Shown piece by piece: positions 1-7,075 of a stretch of DNA of 33,327 nt. How positions within the stretch are numbered: position 1 is the stretch's first letter; every line of letters begins with the position of its first letter. The position numbers and the translations under genes are program-made. The notes beneath the pieces were generated by a model. The model was not told the origin of the DNA and did not search any database. It saw only the letters and a list, made by a program, of their open reading frames with translations. The DNA lies in the NCBI GenBank assembly GCA_017521605.1, contig JAFXCD010000120.1, forward strand, positions 1-33,327. The letters are read 5' to 3'. This DNA comes from Lachnospiraceae bacterium. GTDB taxonomy: Bacteria; Bacillota; Clostridia; Lachnospirales; Lachnospiraceae.

Positions 1-61
1 GGGAATCGAACCCACGTATCCAGCTTGGAAGGCTGGTGTTCTACCATTGAACTACACCCGC
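1..61 (-). tRNA. tRNA-Gly (TCC), 3' end cut off by the window edge
   Basis: On the minus strand the gene begins GCGGGTGTAG at 61 and shows the D arm, an anticodon stem CCAGC/GCTGG around loop CTTCCAA with anticodon TCC, and a T arm with GGTTCGA. The last T-arm bases and the acceptor 3' strand lie beyond position 1. It sits 5 bases downstream of tRNA-Pro and is probably cotranscribed with it. Confidence 0.95.
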
Positions 62-66
62 AGATA

Positions 67-141
67 TCGGGGTGACAGGATTCGAACCTGCGACCCCCTG
101 GTCCCAAACCAGGTACTCTAGCCAAACTGAGCCACACCCCG
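67..141 (-). tRNA. tRNA-Pro (TGG)
   Basis: The minus strand gives a complete cloverleaf: acceptor CGGGGTG (141-135) pairs with CACCCCG, followed by discriminator A at 67. The anticodon stem CCTGG/CCAGG encloses loop TTTGGGA with anticodon TGG, and the T loop is TTCGAAT. No CCA is encoded. It is the first gene of a tRNA-Pro/tRNA-Gly unit driven by the promoter at 170-198. Confidence 0.96.
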
Positions 142-169
142 ATAATGATTCGTTTACAACGCAAAATCC

Positions 170-198
170 ATTATATAGGTATTCTCCTGTTATGTCAA
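170..198 (-). promoter_or_regulatory. Consensus sigma-A promoter of the tRNA-Pro/tRNA-Gly unit
   Basis: The minus strand reads TTGACA (198-193), a 17-base spacer, and TATAAT (175-170): a perfect match to the sigma-70/sigma-A consensus. The predicted start is near 163, about 20 bases before the mature tRNA-Pro 5' end. Fully consensus promoters are common for stable RNA genes; tRNA-Arg at 11838 has the same arrangement. Confidence 0.9.
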
Positions 199-245
199 GA
201 GCTTTCTGGGAGTTTTTGTACTTTTTTCTATTATCTGAAATTTTC

Positions 246-725
246 CTACAAATATGATATGGCAAAATGGGCTTCTCCATGCTTATCTATTTCCATTAAT
301 GCATATGTGGGCTTGTGTCCATCCTGCCGGGGATAGGATAAACTGCCGGGATTCAAAGCTATAATCTCTTCATCCTGCTCCAGACAGGGTCTGTGAGTAT
401 GCCCAAATATCACAATCTGCACACCCCTTGCCTTAGCCTCCTGCTTTATTCTCTCTGTCCCCAAACTCACCAGATAATTGTGTCCATGGGTCACCCAGAC
501 CTTGTAGTTGCCAATATTCAACTCCTGCTCTCTGGGCAGCTCCGAAAAAAAGTCATTATTCCCGGAAACCATATGCACAGGACAATCCGCAGATTCGCTT
601 AGAGCATATTCGCTTCCTTCTACATCTCCGCAATGAATCACCATATCAAGCTGCTTGAATTTTTTCAGCACCTTAAAATAATTTTCATTCTTCCGGTGAG
701 TATCACTAACGATTAATATCCGCAT
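246..725 (-). CDS. yfcE: YfcE/MJ0936-family metallophosphodiesterase
   Basis: A 159-aa protein of normal length for the YfcE-type calcineurin-like phosphoesterases, which hydrolyse small phosphodiesters using two metal ions; the natural substrate is not known. Motifs run in the expected order: D8-x-H10 (SDTH), GD at 33-34, GNND at 55-58, H80 in THGH, and GHTH at 108-111. No signal peptide is visible, so it should be cytosolic. The start overlaps the end of rdgB by 20 bases, so translation is probably coupled. The rlmL-rdgB-yfcE order puts rdgB beside yfcE, a pairing common in Firmicutes. Family call is secure; the substrate is open. Confidence 0.93.
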   Translation of the reverse strand: MRILIVSDTHRKNENYFKVLKKFKQLDMVIHCGDVEGSEYALSESADCPVHMVSGNNDFFSELPREQELNIGNYKVWVTHGHNYLVSLGTERIKQEAKARGVQIVIFGHTHRPCLEQDEEIIALNPGSLSYPRQDGHKPTYALMEIDKHGEAHFAISYL

Positions 726-1317
726 ATTTTTTCAATTCCTCTTTCATTAATCTAAGTGCATTTCCACGATGGCTTACCTGATTCTTTTCCTCTTCCGAAA
801 GCTCTGCTGTGGTTTTCCCAAACCTTGGCACATAAAAGATAGGGTCGTAGCCAAAGCCATTAGCCCCCTTTTCCTCATACCCTATAATACCCTCTATAGT
901 TCCCCTGGTAGTTACCTCTGTGCCATCCGGAAAAACAGCACCTATGGCACATACGAAACGAGCGGTTCTCTTTTCATCCGGCACACCATCAAGCCTACTA
1001 ATCAAATTAGCATTTTTAATCCGATATGAGGTATCCTCACCCAGATACCTGGCCGAATACACTCCCGGTTCCTTATTTAAATAATCAATTTCCAAACCGG
1101 AATCATCTGCCATAACAATTGCATCTGTGTACATTGCCACGGCTCTGGCTTTAATCATGGCATTTTCTTCATAGGTGGTACCATTTTCTTCAATATCTAA
1201 GCAGATACCGGCCTCTTTCATGGTGACAACCTCTACACCAAGATCTGCCAGAATCATCTGTATTTCTTTCACTTTATCCTTGTTCCCTGTTGCAAAAATA
1301 ATTTTATCCAATTTCAT
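706..1317 (-). CDS. rdgB: RdgB/HAM1 non-canonical purine NTP pyrophosphatase
   Basis: This enzyme hydrolyses ITP, dITP and XTP to the monophosphates and so cleans the nucleotide pool. Family motifs are present: TGNKDKVKEI near the N terminus (substrate lysines), ADDSGLEID with the catalytic Asp, GFGYDPIF, and SHRGNAL near the C terminus. I choose ATG 1317 (MKLDKII), 203 aa, rather than an ATG 18 bases upstream, because GGAG lies 8 bases before it and the N terminus then begins at the core first strand. The start follows the stop of the upstream methyltransferase gene directly, with the two genes two bases out of overlap, and the 3' end overlaps yfcE by 20 bases. This is a tight three-gene operon. 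Confidence 0.95.
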   Translation of the reverse strand: MKLDKIIFATGNKDKVKEIQMILADLGVEVVTMKEAGICLDIEENGTTYEENAMIKARAVAMYTDAIVMADDSGLEIDYLNKEPGVYSARYLGEDTSYRIKNANLISRLDGVPDEKRTARFVCAIGAVFPDGTEVTTRGTIEGIIGYEEKGANGFGYDPIFYVPRFGKTTAELSEEEKNQVSHRGNALRLMKEELKKYADINR

Positions 1318-1318
1318 G

Positions 1319-2479
1319 TTAATTTCTCCGTTCATCCTGTCTTCTGGGAGGCTTTGGCCCTATAAACTGATAAAAATAGGTTTTCATCATACCATTATAA
1401 ATCTTACGATTTTTATCTGATTTACGTCCCATATCATTCTCAGCCTGTTCATACGCGGTAATCATATACAAGCTCCAGGTATCCAATGCTTTATAACGCT
1501 CACCAATAGTCTTGTAAAGAGCCGGCAAGGCTGCTTTCTCCTCCAAACGTTCACCATAAGGAGGATTTGTTATTATAAATCCATATTTCTTGGGATGGCT
1601 CAAATCTGCTACACTTCTTTTTTGGAAATGAATCAGTTTATCCACACCTGCCAGCTTGGCATTTTCCCTGGCAATTGCCACCATCTTTTCATCAATATCA
1701 TAGCCCTGAATATCTGTCTCTACCGTCAAATCCACTATTTCCCGTGCTTCATCCACTGTATCGTACCAATTGCTCTTACCTATAATATGTTGCCAGCTTT
1801 CTGCTGTAAAGCTTCTGTTCATACCCGGCGCCATATTTGCAGCCATCATAGCCGCTTCAATAGGAAAGGTACCACTTCCACAGAACGGGTCCACCAAAAT
1901 GCGGTCTCCCCTCCAAGGCGTCAGCATAATGAGAGACGCTGCAAGGTTCTCTGCAATAGGAGCCTTTGCAGTAAGCTTACGATACCCTCTCTTATGGAGA
2001 GAATCTCCTGTACTATCCAGTCCCACTGTCACTTCATCTTTCATAATGAAAACTCTGAGAGGAAAGCTCTCTCCGTTCTCTTCAAACCAGTTCACATGGT
2101 ACTTATCCTTCAGGCGTTCTACCATGGCCTTTTTCATAATACTTTGTATATCTGACGGACTAAAAAGCTTACTTTTCACACTTGCCGCCTTGGCAACCCA
2201 GAATTTACCATTCTTTGGAATATATTCTTCCCAAGGAAGTGCCTTAGTTCCTTGGAACAGCTCTTCGTAGGTTTCCGCGCGAAATCTGCCTATTTTTATT
2301 AATATACGCTCCGCAGTACGTAAAAACACATTCGCACGACACAGAGCTTCCTCATCACCCCAGAAGGTAATGCGACCATCTACCACCTCAGTCACATCAT
2401 ATCCCAAATCAATTATTTCCTTTTTCAATACTGCTTCCATACCAAAATGACATGGAGCAATCAATTCAAACTTTCTCAT
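1319..2479 (-). CDS. THUMP-domain 23S rRNA methyltransferase of the RlmL N-terminal/YpsC type
   Basis: A 386-aa protein with an N-terminal ferredoxin-like plus THUMP RNA-binding region (about residues 1-165) and a class I SAM methyltransferase domain (about 165-386). DPFCGSGT at 197-204 is the SAM-binding loop and NPPY at 305-308 is the N-methylating catalytic motif. Such proteins (COG0116) methylate guanine N2 in 23S rRNA, matching the N-terminal half of E. coli RlmL; the exact site is not inferable here. The frame is open upstream to 2563, but those residues are not family-like. ATG 2479 (MRKFELIAPCHFG) has GGAAG 10 bases upstream and begins where homologues do. It leads directly into rdgB. 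Confidence 0.9.
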   Translation of the reverse strand: MRKFELIAPCHFGMEAVLKKEIIDLGYDVTEVVDGRITFWGDEEALCRANVFLRTAERILIKIGRFRAETYEELFQGTKALPWEEYIPKNGKFWVAKAASVKSKLFSPSDIQSIMKKAMVERLKDKYHVNWFEENGESFPLRVFIMKDEVTVGLDSTGDSLHKRGYRKLTAKAPIAENLAASLIMLTPWRGDRILVDPFCGSGTFPIEAAMMAANMAPGMNRSFTAESWQHIIGKSNWYDTVDEAREIVDLTVETDIQGYDIDEKMVAIARENAKLAGVDKLIHFQKRSVADLSHPKKYGFIITNPPYGERLEEKAALPALYKTIGERYKALDTWSLYMITAYEQAENDMGRKSDKNRKIYNGMMKTYFYQFIGPKPPRRQDERRN

Positions 2480-2546
2480 GAATCTGTCTCTTCCAAATTT
2501 TATTTTCTTTTCCACAACAGTATACACGATATTTTCTATTATGTAA

Positions 2547-2576
2547 ATAAGGATACCCGGCAAAGGGTATCCTTAT
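2547..2576. terminator. 12-bp hairpin between the small repeat protein gene and the methyltransferase gene
   Basis: ATAAGGATACCC (2547-2558) pairs perfectly with GGGTATCCTTAT (2565-2576) around a 6-base loop. On the plus strand it is followed by a T-rich run; on the minus strand the tail ATTTACATAA is weaker. It probably stops or attenuates transcripts from the small gene ending at 2587, but the weak tail leaves some read-through likely. Confidence 0.65.
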
Positions 2577-2586
2577 CTTTTTCTTC

Positions 2587-2763
2587 TTAGAAATTCTTAT
2601 TCTGATTATTGCTGTTCTTAGAAGAATCCTTAGAACTGTTCTTAGAAGAATTCTGTGAACTGTTCTTAGATGAATCCTTAGAACTATTCTTAGATGAATT
2701 CTGTGAAGAGTTACTGTAATCTCTGCAGTTGTTAGCATCTAAATTCTGATTCTTATTTTCCAT
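2587..2763 (-). CDS. 58-aa Ser/Asn/Lys-rich tandem-repeat protein, function unknown
   Basis: ATG at 2763 is preceded by AGGAGGG at 7 bases, one of the strongest ribosome binding sites in the window, and the frame runs 58 codons to TAA. The protein starts MENKNQNLDANNCRDYSN and continues as repeated SSKNSSKDSSKN / SSQN units, ending NNQNKNF. It has one Cys, no hydrophobic segment and almost no large hydrophobic residues, so it should be disordered and soluble. The DNA repeats are imperfect 24-base units, with most changes synonymous at third positions (TCA/TCT, AAT/AAC), which suggests the protein is selected. The gene lies 61 bases downstream of the HAAS-domain gene. Small Asn/Gln-rich proteins of this style occur in Clostridia, but I know no function. 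Confidence 0.75.
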   Translation of the reverse strand: MENKNQNLDANNCRDYSNSSQNSSKNSSKDSSKNSSQNSSKNSSKDSSKNSNNQNKNF

Positions 2764-2824
2764 GATTTATCCCTCCTGTTTTCAAGTTACAGGATTAGTA
2801 TGTCATGTTTTTAACATATTATTC

Positions 2825-3280
2825 TTAATTTAGCCAATCTCTAAAAACTTTTATAAAAAAATAAACAATTCCGCCCATCATAATCAAGGGGAAGAACAAG
2901 GATATCAGAGAAAATACTGCTCCAACAAGCAAAACCAGTACCAGTATTATAATTGCAAGTGTTATCCAGCCATTTACGCGCACCATCTTGGGAAGCTTTT
3001 GTTCTCTGGGCTCAGTATAATACTTTTCTTGTCTATAATCAGAATAATGGCTTGTCTCATTGCTTTTTGTATATTCTTCACCGGAATTAGCTGTAATAAT
3101 ACTTTTTGCAATTAATCGTGGATCACCCAGCCCACTCAGTACCTTTTCTTCCGGTTGTCCCATTCGTAGCTGGGCGTTTATATAATCTGCATAATATGCA
3201 ACATTATCTTCTACCAGCCTGGCGGAAACATTTCCACTTAAAGAGGCTCTCAATTTATCCAAAAAATCCTGTTTGCCCAT
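2825..3280 (-). CDS. HAAS-domain (DUF1700-like) membrane protein
   Basis: A 151-aa protein. Residues 1-60 (MGKQDFLDKLRASLSG...EEKVLSGLGDPRLIAKSI) match the HAAS helical domain, with the typical 'W/YYADYI...A...G..EEEVI..LG.P..IA' pattern. A polar linker at 65-95 is followed by a hydrophobic C terminus (about 104-145) that makes two membrane helices. HAAS proteins often sit beside PadR-type regulators and membrane stress genes and probably act as signal-coupled anchors; no PadR gene is adjacent here. The promoter at 3315-3343 drives it, and the small repeat-protein gene follows. Role inferred only at family level. Confidence 0.75.
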   Translation of the reverse strand: MGKQDFLDKLRASLSGNVSARLVEDNVAYYADYINAQLRMGQPEEKVLSGLGDPRLIAKSIITANSGEEYTKSNETSHYSDYRQEKYYTEPREQKLPKMVRVNGWITLAIIILVLVLLVGAVFSLISLFFPLIMMGGIVYFFIKVFRDWLN

Positions 3281-3314
3281 ATTTCGCCTACTTTACCTTT
3301 CATAAATTAACTAA

Positions 3315-3343
3315 AGTATAGCATGTATGACATTCTTCGTAAA
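3315..3343 (-). promoter_or_regulatory. Promoter of the HAAS-domain gene
   Basis: The minus strand reads TTTACG (3343-3338), a 17-base spacer and TATACT (3320-3315). The start of transcription would be near 3308, giving a leader of about 28 bases. The -10 is good and the -35 is moderate. Confidence 0.6.
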
Positions 3344-3391
3344 TATTCCACATCTAAATCCTTTATAAACTTTTTCTAAAGTAGAAAATAT

Positions 3392-3417
3392 AAGAGCATG
3401 CCTTTCGACATGCTCTT
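3392..3417 (-). terminator. Probable terminator of the sugar ABC transporter operon
   Basis: AAGAGCATG (3392-3400) pairs with CATGCTCTT (3409-3417) around an 8-base loop. On the minus strand it is followed by ATATTTTCTA, a moderate T-rich tail. It lies 95 bases after the last permease stop codon. Two weaker hairpins (3432-3454 and 3472-3492) lie between the stop codon and this site. Confidence 0.65.
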
Positions 3418-3512
3418 GAAAACGAATCATTGTGAAAAATCAAAGTTTTTTCACCTTCCATTTTAGCAGTATCACAATCACTGCTTGTGATATGCATGGG
3501 GTGTAATAAAAA

Positions 3513-4352
3513 TTAACCCTTCACACTACCTAAAGCAACACCGGCAATGATGTACTTAGAAAGTGCAAAATAAACAAGGAACAACGGTAATACAGTCAAT
3601 GTAAGACCCAAATAAACTGCACCGTATTCTGTTTTATAAATGTCACCTCTCAACAAACTAATCATACAAGGCATGGTGTATTTGTCCTGACGTAACAAAA
3701 TCATAGGCATAAACAACTGATTCCACGTATTTACAAAGGTAAAAATAGCCTGAGTTGCAATTGCCGGCTTCATAATCGGTAATGCAATACGATTAAAGAT
3801 GAAAAACTCTCCTGCACCGTCAATACGAGCTGACTGTACGATTTCCAAAGACAACGCCGGTTTCATATACTGTCTCATAAAGAACACCATACTGGGCGCT
3901 GCAATAGAAGGCAGAATCAAGGGTGCAAAAGTATTAATCCAACCCCATGAGTACATCATCTTGTAAAAACCGATAGTAAGTAACTGACTGGGAATCATTA
4001 ATACACACATAACAAAGGTAAAGAATACATTCTTTAATTTCCAATCATATACCACTACGGAATATGCAGTCAAAGTAGAGAAATACACTGCACATAGGGT
4101 TGCACCGGTTGATACAATCATCGAGTTAACAAAACCCTTCATAGGACTAAAAGGTTTATTTTCAAACACCTTAAAGTTACTGAAAAGATAATCTGATGGT
4201 ATCAATGAAATTGCTGTCTGCTGAATCTCATATGTAGATCGGGTAGCATTTACAATCATAATATAAAATGGGAAAATACTTAATATGGCAAGGAAAATGC
4301 ACACAACATAGATGCCGGTCTTGCCTAATGTAGCTCTAACACCATGTCTCAT
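3513..4352 (-). CDS. CUT1 sugar ABC transporter permease, MalG/LacG type
   Basis: A 279-aa inner membrane permease with six predicted helices. The EAA loop that contacts the ATPase is clear at EIVQSARIDGAGEFFIFNRIALPIMKP, with the conserved Gly of the 'EAA---G---------I-LP' motif. The C terminus SKYIIAGVALGSVKG is typical of MalG-type subunits. Its ATG overlaps the upstream stop (TAATG), and GGGAGGT lies 8 bases upstream. It forms a heterodimer with the adjacent MalF-type permease. No ATPase gene is present; in Firmicutes a shared MsmX-type ATPase usually serves CUT1 systems. The substrate is inferred to be cellobiose or longer cello-oligosaccharides from the neighbouring GH94 gene. Confidence 0.92.
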   Translation of the reverse strand: MRHGVRATLGKTGIYVVCIFLAILSIFPFYIMIVNATRSTYEIQQTAISLIPSDYLFSNFKVFENKPFSPMKGFVNSMIVSTGATLCAVYFSTLTAYSVVVYDWKLKNVFFTFVMCVLMIPSQLLTIGFYKMMYSWGWINTFAPLILPSIAAPSMVFFMRQYMKPALSLEIVQSARIDGAGEFFIFNRIALPIMKPAIATQAIFTFVNTWNQLFMPMILLRQDKYTMPCMISLLRGDIYKTEYGAVYLGLTLTVLPLFLVYFALSKYIIAGVALGSVKG

Positions 4353-5341
4353 TATTTGCCACCTCCCATTAATTCTTTCTCTTTCATTTTCTGCTTATAT
4401 TCTTTCTCCTGCTTACGAATAATCTTACGCATTTCTATTTCATCTTTGTCGCGTAACATATAGAAGGTAAATGCTGACAGTACTGCAATAATAGCAAACA
4501 TAATCATACTTGCAGCAGAAGCTCTGTTATACATATAGCTTCCTCTAAATGCCTGATCATATATAAAGGTAGCAGCTGTCGCCGTTGCATTGTTCGGACC
4601 ACCAGCCAGGAACATCAAAGGTATATCGAACATGTTCAAACCACCAATTAAAGATGTTACTAAAGTAAACAGCATAATTGTTTTTAGGTTAGGTAAAGTC
4701 ACATACCAGAACTGCTGGAATCCACTGGCACCATCAATTTCAGCCGCCTCAAATAATTCAGGGCTGATACCCAAGATACCGGAAATTAAAACAATCATAG
4801 TATATCCATACCACTGCCAGAACTGAATAAATGCAACGATACATTTTGCCGCAACACCATCGATTGCGAAATAATAAGGTTCTGTGATAATACCCAGATT
4901 AAGCAGAATATCATTTACTGCTCCCTTAGGGTACATAAACAACTGATTGAACAAAAGAGCCACAGTTGCTGCGGTAATAATATTGGGCATGTAAAGTACT
5001 ACCTTAAAGAAACCCTGTCCTTTAATCTTACGACGGGTGCTGGTAAACCAAACTGCCAAAACTAATGCCAACAAAATCTGAGGGATAAAGTTTACACCCC
5101 AAATAATAAAGGTATTCTTAAGACTAGTACGGAAAACCGGACTACTCAAAACATCCTTATACTTTGCCAACGGATCATCCAATATCTGCAGGGGGGGAGC
5201 CATCAATCCCTGCTGATTGGTGAAACCGATAAAGAAAGTATAAAGCAACGGATACAGTGTAAACACTGCAAATGCGATAATAAATGGTGCTGCAAAAATA
5301 TAGCCCCATTTTGCATAGCTGACACGCTTCTGCGGTTGCAT
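4352..5341 (-). CDS. CUT1 sugar ABC transporter permease, MalF/LacF type
   Basis: A 329-aa permease with an N-terminal helix (WGYIFAAPFIIAFAVFTLYPLLYTF) carrying the family 'P...YP' pattern, further helices, and the EAA loop ELFEAAEIDGASGFQQFWYVTLPNLK. The frame is open to 5431, but ATG 5341 (MQPQKRVSYAKWG) has GGAGGT 6 bases upstream and fits the family start. The last codon overlaps the next permease by one base. It is downstream of the binding-protein gene across a strong terminator hairpin, so its expression is probably lower than that of the binding protein. Confidence 0.92.
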   Translation of the reverse strand: MQPQKRVSYAKWGYIFAAPFIIAFAVFTLYPLLYTFFIGFTNQQGLMAPPLQILDDPLAKYKDVLSSPVFRTSLKNTFIIWGVNFIPQILLALVLAVWFTSTRRKIKGQGFFKVVLYMPNIITAATVALLFNQLFMYPKGAVNDILLNLGIITEPYYFAIDGVAAKCIVAFIQFWQWYGYTMIVLISGILGISPELFEAAEIDGASGFQQFWYVTLPNLKTIMLFTLVTSLIGGLNMFDIPLMFLAGGPNNATATAATFIYDQAFRGSYMYNRASAASMIMFAIIAVLSAFTFYMLRDKDEIEMRKIIRKQEKEYKQKMKEKELMGGGK

Positions 5342-5448
5342 ATTTCCACCTCCATAGAAATTTAAATTAGAAGATGTAAATCCCTTGATCAATTCACATC
5401 TTAAGTACATATGCTTATGGCAAATCCACAAGGGATTTTTGCAAAAAA

Positions 5449-5475
5449 GGGGCAGACGGAAAACCCGTCCGCCCC
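5449..5475 (-). terminator. GC-rich intra-operon terminator/attenuating hairpin after the binding protein gene
   Basis: On the minus strand GGGGCGGACGG pairs with CCGTCTGCCCC (11 bp with one G-U) around GTTTT, followed by TTTTTTGC. This is a textbook intrinsic terminator 28 bases after the binding-protein stop and 108 bases before the first permease start. It probably lets partial read-through set a high binding protein to permease ratio, and also blocks 3' exonucleases. Confidence 0.88.
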
Positions 5476-5502
5476 GAAAAACCTATTTAGTATTTATACA
5501 GA

Positions 5503-6918
5503 TTATTCTGCTTCGATACCTAATTTTTCCTTAACATTTGTCTTGAAGTTGTTAAGAGCTTCTTCACGGCTGATAGTACCAGCGGTGTACAGACGAACCT
5601 GCTCTCTGAATGCATCGTTGATGGTCTGATCGTGCTGTGTTAAGTTCTTACCATTTGCGAATGCGTTTGCAGGAACAAATACGTCGAACATGTTCTGTCC
5701 GCTTAAGAATTCTAATTCACCATTAGACTTATCCATAACAGTACCAGAACCTACAGAGTCCTTTGCAGTTGCAGTAGAAGGATCGTTATCCCAATCTACA
5801 GTACCGTTAGCCCAAGCATACTGTAAACCATTTTCAGAAGCATCAAGAGTAATCCACTCGATGATATCACCTACAGCAGCCTTAACCTTAGAATCCTTGT
5901 TACCAAGTAACCATGTACCACCCCAGAAGAAACCTACAGGAGATTCACAAATAGCCCAATCACCATAAGTACCTTCGCCAACAGCGTTACCGCCACAGTT
6001 AGGAGCGATGGTGTAGTTGATTAACCATGCAGGACCGAAGAAACCAAAAATTTGCTTATCGCCTTCACCCTTCATATCTGCATACCAAGCATCCTGCCAG
6101 TCCTGAGTATCATTGTGGTAACCATTGTCTTTTAACTTCTTAGAGATGTCTAAGAACTCTTCTCTCTTAGGATCGATATGTAACTTACCATCTACAATCC
6201 AACCCTTATCAGAGCTGTTCTCAATTGCGTGCCAGATATCACCGTCACCAGAGATGATACCATAACCCTTAGCCTTTAATTCATCAGCTGCTACCCAGAA
6301 CTGATCCCATTTTCCTGAACCACCACCAATTTTGGTCTTAACAGTTGCAGGATCATCAGTTCCCCAAGTTGCCTGTGCGATAGAACGACGATAAATGAAA
6401 GCACCACCGGTAGCCTGGTAACCAAGAGCTACTACTTCGCCATCGCTAGGACGAGTACCAATCTGTACAGAGTAATCTGCAATAGCACCATCCTTGATCA
6501 TCTTATCTACATCGATACCTAACTCTTTGTAGGTTGCTGCGTATCCGCTAGCATCACCCTGAGTATACTTCAAAACGAAAGCTGCTTCTGCACAGAAGAT
6601 ATCAGGAGCTTCTGCACCACCAGCCTGTAATGCTGCATCAAGTGCAGGAGTATACAGGTTGTCAGTTGTAGAAATGATGGTTGTCTTGATTTCGTAACCG
6701 AAATCAGGATGATCTGCAACATACTTATCAATCATCTTAGGAACTTCATCAGTAAATGCCCAAACGTTGATAACTTTTACTTCGGGATCATTAGTAGCAT
6801 CTGCCACTGGAGCGTTGCCGCCTTCTGAACCTGAGCTAGCAGGTGTCTTTTCTCCACATGCAGTTAAACATCCTAATGCTAATACTGCACATAAAGAAGT
6901 TGCGATTAACTTTTTCAT
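5503..6918 (-). CDS. Sugar ABC transporter substrate-binding lipoprotein (CUT1, probably cello-oligosaccharide)
   Basis: A 471-aa extracellular binding protein. The N terminus MKKLIATSLCAVLALGCLTAC is a lipoprotein signal with lipobox LTAC and lipidated Cys21, followed by a Ser/Gly/Ala linker. The rest has the size and pattern of SBP_bac_1 proteins (repeated Trp/Tyr, 'WINGTVDWDND', 'EEALNNFKTNVKEKLGIE' at the C terminus). It captures the sugar at the membrane surface and passes it to the two permeases downstream. AAGGAGGG lies 7 bases before the ATG and a promoter lies at 6964-6992. Substrate assignment rests on the adjacent LacI gene and cellobiose phosphorylase, not on binding residues. Confidence 0.9.
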   Translation of the reverse strand: MKKLIATSLCAVLALGCLTACGEKTPASSGSEGGNAPVADATNDPEVKVINVWAFTDEVPKMIDKYVADHPDFGYEIKTTIISTTDNLYTPALDAALQAGGAEAPDIFCAEAAFVLKYTQGDASGYAATYKELGIDVDKMIKDGAIADYSVQIGTRPSDGEVVALGYQATGGAFIYRRSIAQATWGTDDPATVKTKIGGGSGKWDQFWVAADELKAKGYGIISGDGDIWHAIENSSDKGWIVDGKLHIDPKREEFLDISKKLKDNGYHNDTQDWQDAWYADMKGEGDKQIFGFFGPAWLINYTIAPNCGGNAVGEGTYGDWAICESPVGFFWGGTWLLGNKDSKVKAAVGDIIEWITLDASENGLQYAWANGTVDWDNDPSTATAKDSVGSGTVMDKSNGELEFLSGQNMFDVFVPANAFANGKNLTQHDQTINDAFREQVRLYTAGTISREEALNNFKTNVKEKLGIEAE

Positions 6919-6963
6919 TAGATAACCCTCCTTGAAAAATTAAAAAAATTAAATTGTAATAAT

Positions 6964-6992
6964 AGTATATATGTAAATATAACACTATTCAA
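6964..6992 (-). promoter_or_regulatory. Promoter of the sugar ABC transporter operon
   Basis: The minus strand reads TTGAAT (6992-6987), a 17-base spacer, and TATACT (6969-6964). Transcription would start near 6957. Upstream, GTAC-centred words occur at 7000-7006, 7040-7046 and 7059-7065. The TTAAACGTTTAA operator seen before the GH94 gene is not present here, so control may differ or use a diverged site. Confidence 0.75.
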
Positions 6993-7075
6993 TAGTTAAT
7001 GTACAAATTCCACAACTTTTTTCGTAATTTATGGTTAACTTGTACGTTCTGACTTGTATTGTACATCAAAATTTC

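Noticed and set aside
1595-2270. Long plus-strand ORFs within the methyltransferase gene
   Set aside because: Two overlapping antisense frames with no ribosome site or domain; the minus-strand gene has full family motifs.
2466-2738. Minus-strand frame encoding a Leu/Arg/His-rich repeat protein
   Set aside because: It is the out-of-frame shadow of the 58-aa Ser/Asn/Lys protein at 2587-2763, which has the ribosome binding site, and it runs into the methyltransferase start region.
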